Positions 43,324 to 56,300 of a stretch of DNA of 64,000 bases are shown in pieces. The DNA is from Strigamia acuminata. Lineage: Eukaryota > Arthropoda > Chilopoda > Geophilomorpha > Linotaeniidae. The position numbers and the translations under genes were made by a program. Position 1 is the stretch's first letter, and each line of letters opens with the position of its first letter. Under the pieces are notes generated by a model. The model had not been told where the DNA came from. It worked only from the letters and a program-made list of their open reading frames with translations, and made no database searches. The stretch lies in contig OX442318.1 in the NCBI GenBank assembly GCA_949358305.1, positions 12,258,517 through 12,322,516 on the forward strand, in the 5' to 3' direction.

Positions 43324-43508
43324 CTATAACTCGTTTAAATCCTCAATCTCCACTGTGGCATCCTGCACCACTAAACAAGGGCTCTGGATGGGATTTGTGG
43401 TCCCAGTTTTTCCTCTGGTTTCCCTTGATTGTAGCAGCAGTGCCTTATGAGCTCTATCTGCCTCTATCAGCTGCCTGGCATCTTTTTGTGCTTTGTGCTT
43501 TTTGTTTT
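43324..43508 (-). CDS. Possible C-terminal exon (candidate last exon of the Ig gene)
   Basis: An open minus-strand stretch of 60 codons ends in TAG: a basic start (ENKKHKAQKDARQLIEADRA) then Gly/Thr-rich, then VVQDATVEIEDLNEL. It looks like a real charged protein tail. Read from an AG at 43510-43509 it is in phase 1, the phase left by the Ig exon at 44358. Against it: the acceptor has no pyrimidine tract, and no membrane span or GPI signal precedes it. It may belong to another gene or be chance. Confidence 0.3.
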
Positions 43509-44357
43509 CTTGTTAGTCAATTTGAGCTTTAAATGTTTTTTTTTTTTAATTATTATTTATTCCAGTCACAATTTGAAAATTGTGGACTTTTATTATTACC
43601 GGTATGTTCTCTAGATGTATAATGTTTAGCCGATATTTCTTATGCTTTGACTTTGACCGATATCATGAACCAAAGATAACTTGGACACATATCCGAGTGT
43701 GTTATTTCCTATTGATTCGTTGTTCTGTGCGCTGATTGGATCACAGCAATCATGTGTCAAGCATTGCTTGCCAACTAAACATGTTTGTTACCTGTTGTCA
43801 TCCCAGAATACCGTGCGGCTATATGTTATGTAGCGCCATTGGTCGCAAAACGCACTGAACTGGTGGATAGGTGTCCATGTTATCCTTGGTCCATGCCGAT
43901 ATGCAAATTTTGAAGTATCACCAATACTGATTATCGGCAACCGAATATCGGTAACTGAACATCGGCTAATACCAATATCTGGACTGATATTAAATGACCA
44001 ACTATACTCTGAACCGATAAAACGTTGGCCTAATTCCAGCCGTATTGCGCCTAACTGTGGACTGTGCTCTACTACGCGGAAAAGTAGTTCTGTGTCAAAG
44101 CATCACCTTTGACAAGGAAAGAAGTGTTGGTAATCGACCACAATGTCTAGAGTTTGATTACAATTTTGGTGTTTTGGGCTACTCTTTTGTGCCATTACAC
44201 CAGTGATACGGCTGGAAATAGGACAACGTTGTATCGGCTCAGAGTATAACTGACATTTTAATCCCACAATGCTAAATTTTTCACCTTAAACTGCATTTCT
44301 CCTCCAAAAAGAACATTTTTATGCGTAAAAAATTACACGTTTTATGTGTGCACTCAC

Positions 44358-47300
44358 CTGCAAGAGAAGGATCCGTGCTGCCCCTATTACGGTTGGTAAG
44401 CCTTCGATTGGCTGAATTAGCTTCTGAGTAAGGTTCAGAATCTGCTGTGAAAAAAAGAAAAAAGAAAAAAGTTTCATTAACAGCCCCGATTACAAGTGAG
44501 AAGCATAAGTTTGGAAACTTGGCTGAATTCAAAATTTTGAGTTTTGTTAGTTTGTGATTATGAGAAAACAAACAATCAAAGGATATTAAGCTTATAACAT
44601 TTTATTAATGTAGCATAGAGCTTTCCAAAAATCTAAATGTTTTCAAAAAAATCAAATAAATAACATAAATATGTTGAATTGTATACACCCCCTGGTGAAG
44701 CAGAAGTCTGGAAACTTGCTCTATCTGTTGCATAAGTTTAGAAACTTCCGTGATTTCTCATGTAAACTCATTTGCATAATTTCACAAAAGCAAGAAAACA
44801 GTTGTTTTTGATGCAGCTAACATCTCTGGTGTGATAATGGGCAAAACACCAGAGTTGAGTATGGATGAAAAGCGAATTGCCATGAATATGCGTGCAAAGA
44901 AGAAAACATTGGCTGAAATTGCTGACCACCATCAAATATCTACATCATGCGTGTGTAAATGTTTGAAACAAATTCAAGATGTTGGTGGACAGATAAAACC
45001 AGTGAAAAAACGACCTGGAAGGCCTCAATGCACAACAACTCGTGAAAATCGAATTCTGAGAAAAGTTGTGTCAAAACAACCAAAGTCAACTGCCTATGAA
45101 TTGCATCAGAAATGGAACACTAAAGCCAATATTCATGTATCCAAAGACACGGTGATACAACGCCTTAAAGATATGGGATACAGATCTAGAGTACCAAATA
45201 GAAAACCTTACCTAAATAAAAAACAAATTGCTGAACGACTTGCATGGGCCAAAGAACATTTGAATTGGACTGCTGAAATGTGGTTTTTTCGGATGAATCC
45301 AAATTCTATTTATCATTTGGGGACCAAGGAACTCGAGTTTGCAGGAAAAAAGAACAAGTATATCCCCTAAATGTCTGAAAACCACTGTTAAGCATCCACT
45401 CGGAGTAATGGTCTGGAGATGCATGGCCTCTAAAGGTCCAGGAGAATTAAAATTTGTGGAAGGGACAATAAATGCATTAAAATACCAGCAAATATTAGAG
45501 GAAGGTTTACTAACATCAATGAAAAAGCAAAGAGTACGTCGCAAATTGTTCTTTCAGCAAGATGGGGTTTCCTGCCATACTGCCAAAACTACAACAAAAT
45601 GGTTTGAACAAAAAAGAATAAACGTTTTATCATGGCCAGGTAATTCCCCAGACTGGAATAAAATGGAATAAAATGAAAAAGCGTTTGCAAGCTCAAAAAC
45701 CAGCAAATAAGAGAGCTTAAAGCTGCAATCACTGAAATCTGGAAAACAGTTACAGCAGATGAATGTGTCAAGCTTACGTCATCAATGCCTAAGCGACTTG
45801 CTGCGGTAATAAAGGCAAAAGGATATCCCACCAAATATTGAGGTAGTACTTTACTAATTTGAAATATTTATAGCTTAATCACTCAAGTTTCCAAACTTAT
45901 GCAACAGATAGAGCAAGTTTCCAGACTTCTGCTTCACCAGGGGGTGTATACAATTCAACATATTTATGTTATTTATTTGATTTTTTTGAAAACATTTAGA
46001 TTTTTGGAAAGCTCTATGCTACATTAATAAAATGTTATAAGCTTAATATTCTTTGATTGTTTGTTTTCTCATAATCACAAACTAACTAAACTCAAATTTT
46101 TGAATTCAGCCAAGTTTCCAAACTTATGCTTCTCACTTGTAGTGAAATAAAAGGTGTTTTTACACACCATGTCCGGGATAATAAGTGAGTGATTTTCTAA
46201 GCGAATAGCTGGTCTCAGGTACGGTGAGAATGCACTCAAACTGAGTTTCAGCGGCAAGACTTGCATCGTCAAATATCTTGAACACGGTAATGTCATAAAG
46301 ACCTCCCATCGAAGTGATGAGTTGAGTGGCATCATTGACCACTGTTCGTGTGGTCTTACGACCTTTAGTGATGATCATTTCAGCGTAAGGTTCTGGATAA
46401 ACCCCTTCAGCAGCACATGAAACGTTTACCTTGTTGAGCTCGGTCAATTTCGTGTTGATTAATTTCATGTCTTGAGCTGGAGCTAAAAATAAACAAATAA
46501 ATGAATCAATAAATACAAAATTAGAGATCTTTATTTTTTTTGCTTTTATCAATTGTTTTAGCTTAGATTTATTGGTCTAAAATTGAAAATCTAGTCAGCT
46601 ACATAGGGCCTGCTGGGATTTCTTCATGTTCCAGCAAAGCACGGTAAGACCCAAAGTCTCCGCTGCCATATAGTTCACTTCAATCTCTCTCTCGCTCCCT
46701 TCCCTTGATGGTCAAAACCCCAGCTGGGATGAAGACTTTACTCAGTTTGTAGATGGGCTTAAAAACTAATGAGAATTAGTGTTGAAAATAACATTAAAGA
46801 GGGATGATGTTCCGCCGTTAGGTCCTCTCTTTTGCTTCGAAAATATATTTTACAATATATTTTTTTTCACTTTATAATACATTCCTAATTATAATTCATT
46901 TACATCAAGAACACCTTGAAATGGCATTAAGTTGTTATTTAACTCCTAATTTTACTGAAATAAATTTTTTTATTTTGCATATTTTTTTTTGTGCATAAAA
47001 TGGAATTTTTGGTGCATATTTTTATTTTTATTTTGCATAAAATGGAATTTTTGGTGCATATTTTTATTTTTATTTTGCATAAAATGGAATTTTTGGTGCA
47101 TATTTTAATTTTTATTTTGCATAAAATGGAATTTTTGGTGCATATTTTCATTTTTATTTTGCATAAAATGGAATTTTTTGCACATATTTTTATTTTTATT
47201 TTGCATAAAACGAAATTTTTTGTGCATATTTTTATTTTTATTTTGCATAAAATGGAATTTTTGGTGCATATTTTATGCGCATAAAACGAATTTTATTTTT

Positions 47301-50300
47301 TATAAACATCCGGGATCTATAAATTAGCCAGTCAAACTTTCTTCTGCGCGTCAAAAGCTGGCTCTGCCGTCGCGTCTCAATCTCCTTAAAATGCCAGTTT
47401 TTACAGTTTTCTCCAAATTTGGTCATTGGTAACGTGCCAAGTTGGTACCAATGGTAAAATTACACAACATGGCCACTAAATTAAATCGATTTTAGATCCA
47501 ATATTTTGGAACTTCAATTCTCAATTTTATGAATGAAAAGTTTGTTATTTTTAGCATGTCAGATTTTTTTTCCTCGGTTATAAATGGTTCCAGCATATCT
47601 ACGTGACAGGTATTTTGAATTTGGTCGTAAACGCCAAAACCAGCATAAACATCACTTGAAAAACCACTCCGGTGAGTTTTCTTTTTTCGCAACTTTTGAT
47701 ATCCAGTCAGCTTATTGAAAATTATATCCCACTTATTTTTTCCTTCAAATTGATACAATTAACTCTTCTAACCTCACATCTGGTAAGAAACAAATCCAAT
47801 GTTTCAAGAAATCGAAAAAGCAGAACAATTGAAGACATAAAGCAAAGTAAAAAGCTTCTTAATGGGTTTTAGTAATTAAGTTTTGAAATGTAATTTCTAA
47901 AATAGGCACTGATTATGTAGAGGATTGTTTGCATAAAGCGGACGAACAAGGAAAAGAAAAAGAAGAAGAAGGAGAAAAAAATTGAAGATCAATTTTTGGC
48001 AAAAAGAAAAGTTTTCTGATTGGGAGTTTAGTAATTTAGTTCATAAAGTGAAGGTCTTTTGCAAGACGGAGTTGATGAGCTGATGTGTGATTGTACAAAT
48101 TAAGGTTTCCTCTCGCTCCTAATGCAAATGAATGAACCTCCATTTCTCATGGGCAATTAGATGCAAGGAGAAAGAGGAAAATTGTGAGACATTTTCAGAC
48201 TTAGTTTTGCACAACCAAAACTTGTGTCAGTCAATGCTTGACTTAATGTGGTTTTAATGGTTTACAATTCAAATAGCAAATTAATGCTCTCACTCGTCAC
48301 TAGTGCTCAACTTCTAAATAAATTACTCCAACAACCGTTTTTCTTCCACTTTAAACTTGTAACAACTACAAAATGGTGCAGCACTTTCAATTAGGACCAT
48401 TTCTTAATGTAATTTTTCTAATTACACTTGATTATCATTATTCCATCTAGACCCTGCAGCATCCCTTGGCATATCCACTCACCTCGCTCCCAAATGGATG
48501 TATCCCAGTCTGAGACAGGGATTGTTCGGGGCCAATGAGTCATGACAACGTAGTGACCCATGATCATGGTGATGGCAACCACTGCCACACACTGTTTACA
48601 AATCAAGTAACTTACTCCCAAACGGAACTACGTTTACATGCACCGAATATTTGGAGTGGTGAATAATTCGAGTGGTGAAATAATCAAATTGTTGCGTTTA
48701 CATGCAGAAAATAATTCGCGATCGCTTTCGGTTTTCGACCAATGGGGAAGTTCCGGAAGCGATGCGCGCATGCGCAATAAAAATAGCTCGGGTTTACTTG
48801 AATTAAACAACCTTCTGCGAGGGATTTTTCACTACTCGAATAATCCTTGTCATCCCTGTTTACATGACAGTTGTGCACACGGAATATTTCATCTCACTCG
48901 AAATATTCAATTGGTAGCAGAGGATGGTTGACAGTTTGTCAGCCATCTTGGATAAGTATAAATTTGGTTTATATGTTGTATTTTTGGCAAATTTTGGCTA
49001 AAAACGCGTCATTTTTAATTTTATTGATTTCAAGCTTTAACACCAAGTCCAGTGTTATTAATTACATTATTTTTGGCCATATTATTGTCCAGTAATACTA
49101 CGTCGTACTAAAAGTCCTTCTACCCCTACTTTGTAGCCTAGGAAAATTAATTCCTTTCTACATAGATGCATCTTGCCAGGATGCGCATGTAAATTAGCTT
49201 CAGCTAATTTAGTAAACACTATATCTAAATGTTTTACGTGTTCTTCGAACAATTTGGACACGTAATACTACGTCGTAGTATTACTGGACAGTTATACAAT
49301 TAAAAAACAATCCTGACAATATTGTGATTTTGGAGGCCCTAAACTTATCCAAACACAATTAACAAAAAGAGTTTAATCAGCACAACTACTGTCTTTAATC
49401 CAATACTCCAAGAGCCATGCAATTCTGGCCTCTAGTGGCAATTAGCTGCACTTTGGCTGGCCATGCACACCTGAAATCAAGTCACACAGAGATTTTTAAA
49501 ATCCTTTCAGAAAACAATAATTTTATTGAAATAAATAATGCATCATGCAAAACTCCCACCATTCGGGCAGTTTCAGACCATATTTATTCCCTCCCACACT
49601 CGTAACTCAAAAAATAAATGTCACCCTGACATATCTTGAAAAATAAGTGCACAACACACCCAGAATTCTCTCCATTTGCTTTGTCTCTGTCAGATCTTGC
49701 ACACATCTCAGAAGGTCACTTGCACCATAAAGCGCTCTTTACCTACCCACCTTTTATTACAAGAGCAATTACACATATTTTATTGGACTATTACAAACAT
49801 AATGCGCATGTTTCTCTCTCCAGACAGTTTAATTAATTTGTTTTTGCAAGTGACTGCAATTATTTATTATTTTAGCTACCGTCATTCGTGGAGAGAATTA
49901 ATTATGTGTTGGTGGTGTGCAGCGAAGCCTTATCATCAATACATTTTCCACGGCCATTTAAAATCATTGCCTCGATGATGGTGTCGTGACAAACTGCCAT
50001 CTGGACCTCAAAACTGTTCTGCTTTGCCTGCTGATTGATGTTCCATCGCACATATTCTACTCGCCATACATCCTCCATAACATGTCGATATTTTGTTATT
50101 ATTTCAGTGGAAATAATAAAAAAAAATATATATATAAATAATAAAAAATTCGTTTAGATGCTTGTTATTGAATCCATACCACAAATTATTAGCGTCATCA
50201 ATCAATTTCAAGATAATTTAAAATTTATTGTCGGAGATCATAAAAAGTTCAAATGAAAAAAAAAATTGTCTGTTTTGTTCATTTTTTTTTATTAAAATTT

Positions 50301-53300
50301 TTTTTTTTTTATATATTTTTTTATATTATTTTATTTTTTTAGTGGTTGAATAGCTAACAGTGTGAAGTACTTGGAATATTGAATTCAGCTTGAAATTAGT
50401 ATTAAAAAAATACGAGGGCATGTAATGGGAGCTCCATTATCTGCTGTCATGGCAAATTGGTTTGTCATTGAATTAGAAAGAAGAGAGAGAAGAATAAAAA
50501 GAAAAAGAAATACATAATCCAAGTAGAACGCATTGAGGAACGGATCATGTTTTTGGCTTCAGAATGGGTTAATTTGAGGTTGTAATTTGGATTTTATAAA
50601 GAGGATATGTATGAGAAAAAAAAATGGGAATGTGGAATTTTTTATTTCGGATGATTAAAGTGAGAGTACAAAGTTTTAGATGTTCACGCAGAGCACTTAG
50701 AAAAATTTATTATTTATATTATAAGGTTTTAAAAGGAGAATAAACTTATAAAGTCTATTTCACCATGAAAATGGTAAAACGAAGAAAACATTTAAAAATT
50801 TACATTCAAAAATTAGATAAGTTTAAGTAGAAATTAAACAATTATTATTCTATCATTAAATTGTGACATTTTAGAGTATTTTTAAAAATACATTTTCCCC
50901 CCTAAGAGCTTTGCTGCATTGCACTAACTAAATGTAAAGGGAAAAACTGATTTCTGCATTCAGAATTCAGGTGAAGAAATATTAAGCTTTTCTTAAAGAT
51001 TTTTCTCAGTAATAAGAACTATCCTCCTTTAAAACTCTCTGTTGCAGGTAGTTTGAACTCGTGACACCAAGGCAAACCAGATGACCACTCAGCAACCAAG
51101 AGTAAGAGTAAATGCAACACTTCAACTCTGTCCAAGCCCTTTGCCATTCCCTTTGAGCAGTAATTCCTACAAACATAATAGGAAAATAGCAGAAAAGTGC
51201 TAAAATACCCTTAAAGCTGAACAAGTATTCACACTTTATGGGATTTTTTAATAAAGAAGTTGTTTCCTCCCGTTTCTACTAGAAAGAGTAGCTACCATTC
51301 AAAGTTTTTCATACTGATTCTTAATCTATGTAAATAAAAATGTAGTGTTCGTTTGTTAATGACCTAAGATCTCTGAAAGTTCTTCACGGTATTTAGCAGT
51401 TTTTAATTTTTAATTAATTTTTAATTAATGTATTATCATTTGCAAACCAAAATGTATTACAAAAAGCATTCTGGCAGAAACGCAGCCACCTGGAGCATCC
51501 TGAGTCTTTTTTTCTCTCTTAAATTGATGGAAAGAAATATTGCACTTATTTTATCCACTTTCATTTCCACTGGACGCCATCTTGGAATGGATTGTGCAAG
51601 GTCTGCAAGTCGAATTGTTATTGACTCTTTGCGCGCAAAAATCCTTGGTATTTCCAGTTTATGCTAAGTTGAGCTTCTCTGCATATTGGCGAAAGCGTTT
51701 CAGCTTACCGTGTCGTTGGCTCTTGGATTGCAACCCCCAGCTGGTGACATCAAAATCTCTTTGCAACATGATTTTGCACGCGATTAAGCTTTTGGGTCGT
51801 GATGTCACCAAATGGTCTCGACTCATTTGTAGCTTAAGCTAAGCATCCAAGTGACGACACCAAGTGGCATACTACAGTCGATTTTCTGGATATGCAGTTG
51901 ATTTTCTGGATTTGGAGTTGCTTTGGCTGGATTGGCAGTTGATTTTCTGGATTAGCAGTTGATTTTCTGAATTTGGAGTTGATTTGCTGGATTGGCAATT
52001 GATTTTCTGGATTTGAAGTTGATTTTCAGAATTTGCAGTTGATTTTCTGGATTTGCAGTTGATTTTCTGGATTTGGAGTTGATTTGCTGGATTTGCAGTT
52101 GATTTGCTGGATTTGCAATTGATTTTCTGGATTTGGAGTTGCTTTGGCTGGATTGGCAGTTGATTTTCTGGATTAGCAGTTGATTTTCTGGATTTGGAGT
52201 TGATTTGCTGGATTGGCAGTTGATTTTCTGGATTTGAAGTTGATTTTCAGAATTTGCAGTTGATTTTCTGGATTTGGAGTTGCTTTGGCTGGATTGGCAG
52301 TTGATTTTCTGGATTAGCAGTTGATTTTCTGGATTTGGAGTTGATTTGCTGGATTGGCAGTTAATTTTCTGGATTTGAAGTTGATTTTCAAAATTTGCAG
52401 TTGATTTTCTGGATTTGCAGTTGATTTTCTGGATTTGGAGTTGATTTTCTGGATTTGCAGTTGATTTTCTGGATTTGGAGTTGCTTTTCTGGATTTGCAG
52501 TTAATTTTCTGGATTTGCAGTTGATTTGGCTGGATTTCCAGCTGATTTACTAAAGTTTAAAGTGATTTGTTGAAACTGGCATTTAAAAAGGACGAGTGGA
52601 AAGGGGAAATTGGAGGTGACACCATGTTTGTTCGCCAGGGGTCACTTATATGACCCAGTATGTAAATGAGATGAGTCTATTGTTAAATATAGGTGGGGGA
52701 AAGTGTATTTACATGTCTTTTTTAAATAAAATATTCACTGTTCTCATGTAAACCAACGTGTGTGCGCACTTCTCTTCGACATCTGTTTCAATCAGTTTAA
52801 ATCCTGTACCATCAATTATCCAAAGAAACTTTAACTATTTCCAAATACAAAATTAAGAGTTGCATCCGCAACAACAAGTGTTGATTCTCTCATGCACAGA
52901 GCAACCAATCATAATAAACAGATTTTTGATTAATAACAAAAAAAAATTTCTCCCAAAAAATAATGTTCTGGTTGTCTTGAATTCTTTAAATTTATTTTTA
53001 ATTATTCTGCATTAAAAAAAATTATAATTAAAAGAAGTTATATTAATTTTTTGCAGGTTTTTTTTCTTCAATTTTCTCAATAAAAAAGAAATCGCAGATT
53101 TGCAGTCATAATTACAAAAGATGATATTAATTTCTTTAAATTAAAAAAAAAAAAGATAAAAGAGAAAAGAATTATAATTTTTATTTAGCTGTGAAGGGTT
53201 TAATCCTTTAGGGAACTTCCAAGTTGCTTGTTAAAATTAATTTCATAAAGAAAAGCTTCTTCCCTTCGTTTTCTTCGTCCTCCTTCTCAGGGGAAGGTTA

Positions 53301-56300
53301 AAACTTGCGAGAGGTTTTTGGAATAAATCCCCGTTGAAAGGCGGCGAAGTCCAAAAACGTGCAAATTGAAACCCACCGCAAAATCTCCAGTTTCATTAAT
53401 ACCAATAGCAGATTAAACCCATTTTAAAATAATAAACTAAGGTTTTATTCAACTAAAAGAATATATGCATATATTTTTATAAAATCTTAATACAGTCGAG
53501 CCTCGTTTTAACGAATTGCAAGGGCCCCGAGAAATCGATTAAAGTTTGTTATATCAAAACTTTTTAACACGATGTTCTATGGCCAACCAACCAACCTAGC
53601 CATTTTTAAGTATTCGTTAGAACGAATAATTTGTTATACTAGTATCGCGGTTCATTATAACGAAGTTCGACGGTATCTCGAAATCCGTCGCTCGGGTTTT
53701 TATGAAACTTGGTTTGAGGGTTTCTAAAGGTGGAAACACAAGGGAGTGGATAAAATTCCAAAGCTTGCTAGTACAAGTTTAAAGAAGGAGTCATTTACAA
53801 GCTCACTTGACCCGCTTTTGGCTTACCAGCTTAACTGGCAAACTCAAGCTAGCTAGGTAGCTAGCCAGAAATTCCCGCCAAAATCTCCTCCAAGAATTTC
53901 CTCACGATTCTGATTGGCTGTCAAAGTCACATGACCAAAACACTAGCAAGTTTGAAGCTGGTAAATCAAACTCAGTTTGATCGGAGCGGGTGAGTACAAT
54001 CTCGCTTCAAAACAAAGCTTTGAATAAAAACGCAAGCTTGGGTTTGCTCAAGCGGGCAAATTTTTAGCCGCTTTTTCAAGTAAAAGCAAGCTTTTAAATT
54101 TTACCCACTCCCTTGTGTTTCCACCTTAACATGGTTTCCTAACAGTTTCCAACCTTTCAGACACCTAGCTCTTGCGGTTTTTGCGCTATGCCAACTTCTA
54201 TGTACAAAAACTCCGATATCTCCAATATCGTACATCCATGCAGGGAAGCAAATCGTAGTTGCTTGCAAACTTATCGGGCAGCCATTGGGAATTTTTTTCT
54301 TGTTTTCCAAGAACCCTTGTGTCTGTAATTACATGCAATATCTACCTTAAAAATAGATGTGTGTATGTCTGAATTGTGGGAATATACCCCGCTTTGCAGT
54401 AAAAATTGACCAGTTCACATTGCCCACTTCATTTATGCAGCAAAGCAGAAAAGTCAACAGCTTTGGTCACAGACCAGCTTTAAAAATACCCACTCACTAC
54501 TCACTGTGCATAAATAGTAACCCAGGACACTAGTTGTAATTTCTGTTTCCACAAAAAAGTAGTCGGTCGTTGTTTGCATTACTTCTGTTAAAAAGCAGTT
54601 TCTCTACAAAGAAATAAAATGAATTCTATCTGAGTAATTTAACTGTATCTGAGCTCACATTATAGATCCCTTGATAATAGATTAACTTGTTCTGATAACC
54701 AAATATTTCCAAGAAAGTGATAAATGAATTCCTTATCTGTATTTGGTCACAAAAATCTGGCATTCATTAAATAAATTATTCAAGCAAACAACCATAATAA
54801 TGTCTATAAAAACTAATGGGGACAATGAAAATGTATTAATTCATACTCCACATTGCAAAATCTGTCCACAAAAATATTTTGTGCAGATTAAAAGTCCATC
54901 CAAAAAAAAATTAAAAATCTCAGATTGTCTAAGCTATGAAGAGGAAAAAAAGCACTGCAGAATAGACCACAAAATAGAAAAAAAGTAAAACTTTTGATAT
55001 CAAATCAAAATAGAAAATAAAAGTATTTCTTGATATTTACTTTTCATGTCAGCGAAGACTTCGGCTTCTGCAGATGGCTTTTCAAATTGATTTAAAAAGT
55101 AAAAAAACATATTTTTTACAACCTCCAACTAATTTTTTTCAACAAATTAAAAAAAAAAAAAAAAAAAAAAAAGAACTAATAACATTTTTTTATGTTTTCC
55201 AGTTTCTGAATTAATTTCCTCACATCCAACTACAATTTTAACACCCATTCCTCTACCATTCTCTTTAAACAGGACCAAAGGTAAACCAAATCTTCTCCTT
55301 CAAAGAAAAAAAATAAAAAAACAAAAAAATGTTTTTGACCATTTCAATTTTTCCCAGTCATTTATTCTAAAACGAGGCATAGATAGAGTATGGTAATTAC
55401 ATTTGACTACATCTCTCTTTTCCATCTTAATTTAATTCCCTAAAGTAACGTGAAAACCTTCATGTTCCAAATGAGATTTTTCCACCGTTGATTAACTCCC
55501 ATCTGACTCACCTTGTGATGCGCCAAAAAAAGAAAGAAGAGTGCACAAGCACCAGAGATAAACGACCCCATACCCTGTCCTTTCCCACATTTCATGTCAC
55601 GAGTTTGTGTGTACACACCTCGAGATGCACGAGATGGCCTGGGGGTCCCTGATGCCATCCCCAGAAATCTCTTGTCTATGCCTGCCTCCCCCTCAAAGTC
55701 CAAGAGATAGGCTTATTGATTTTTTGCATCTTCTAATGGCTAAAAAAGAAAAATGTGACGCAAAATGGCATGGAATCCCAGGCTGGAGTCATCTTTTCTG
55801 TCTTTTTCTTTTTCTTTTTTTATTTTAATGTAAATATTTCCCAAATGGAAAAGTTCACAGTATTTGCTCACCGGGTTTTAGCTTAAATATTTTAAATTCA
55901 ATTGTTTGTAAGTTTAAGAGAAAAAAATCTACACAAAACCAGTTGAAATGTTAACGTTAAGAGTGTTAGATAAACTTAAGTTTTTTAAAAAAAAAAAAAA
56001 ATGAGCCTATTTTATTTTTTATGAATTTTTCCACTATTAAATCATTTATTTTCCCTCCAGGAAACATTATATTTGAGTCAGTGGTTGCTGCAACAAATTA
56101 CAATCACGAGCTACGCTAACACCAAACCAATGACCAAAGCTTCACCTAGCTCATCGTTTGATTTATCGTATACCGGCATTTAAAGCTGAACTACGAAAGC
56201 CGGATTTACCATTACCCGAAAGAAGCCAGAGGTTAAGTCCAAAAATTTCTGCACAATATATTATACTAACTTCTTACCCCGAAAATAACAGAATTCTGTT

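Noticed and set aside
46939-47284. HKMEFLVHIFIFIL repeat protein
   Set aside because: Artefact of the 42-bp minisatellite.
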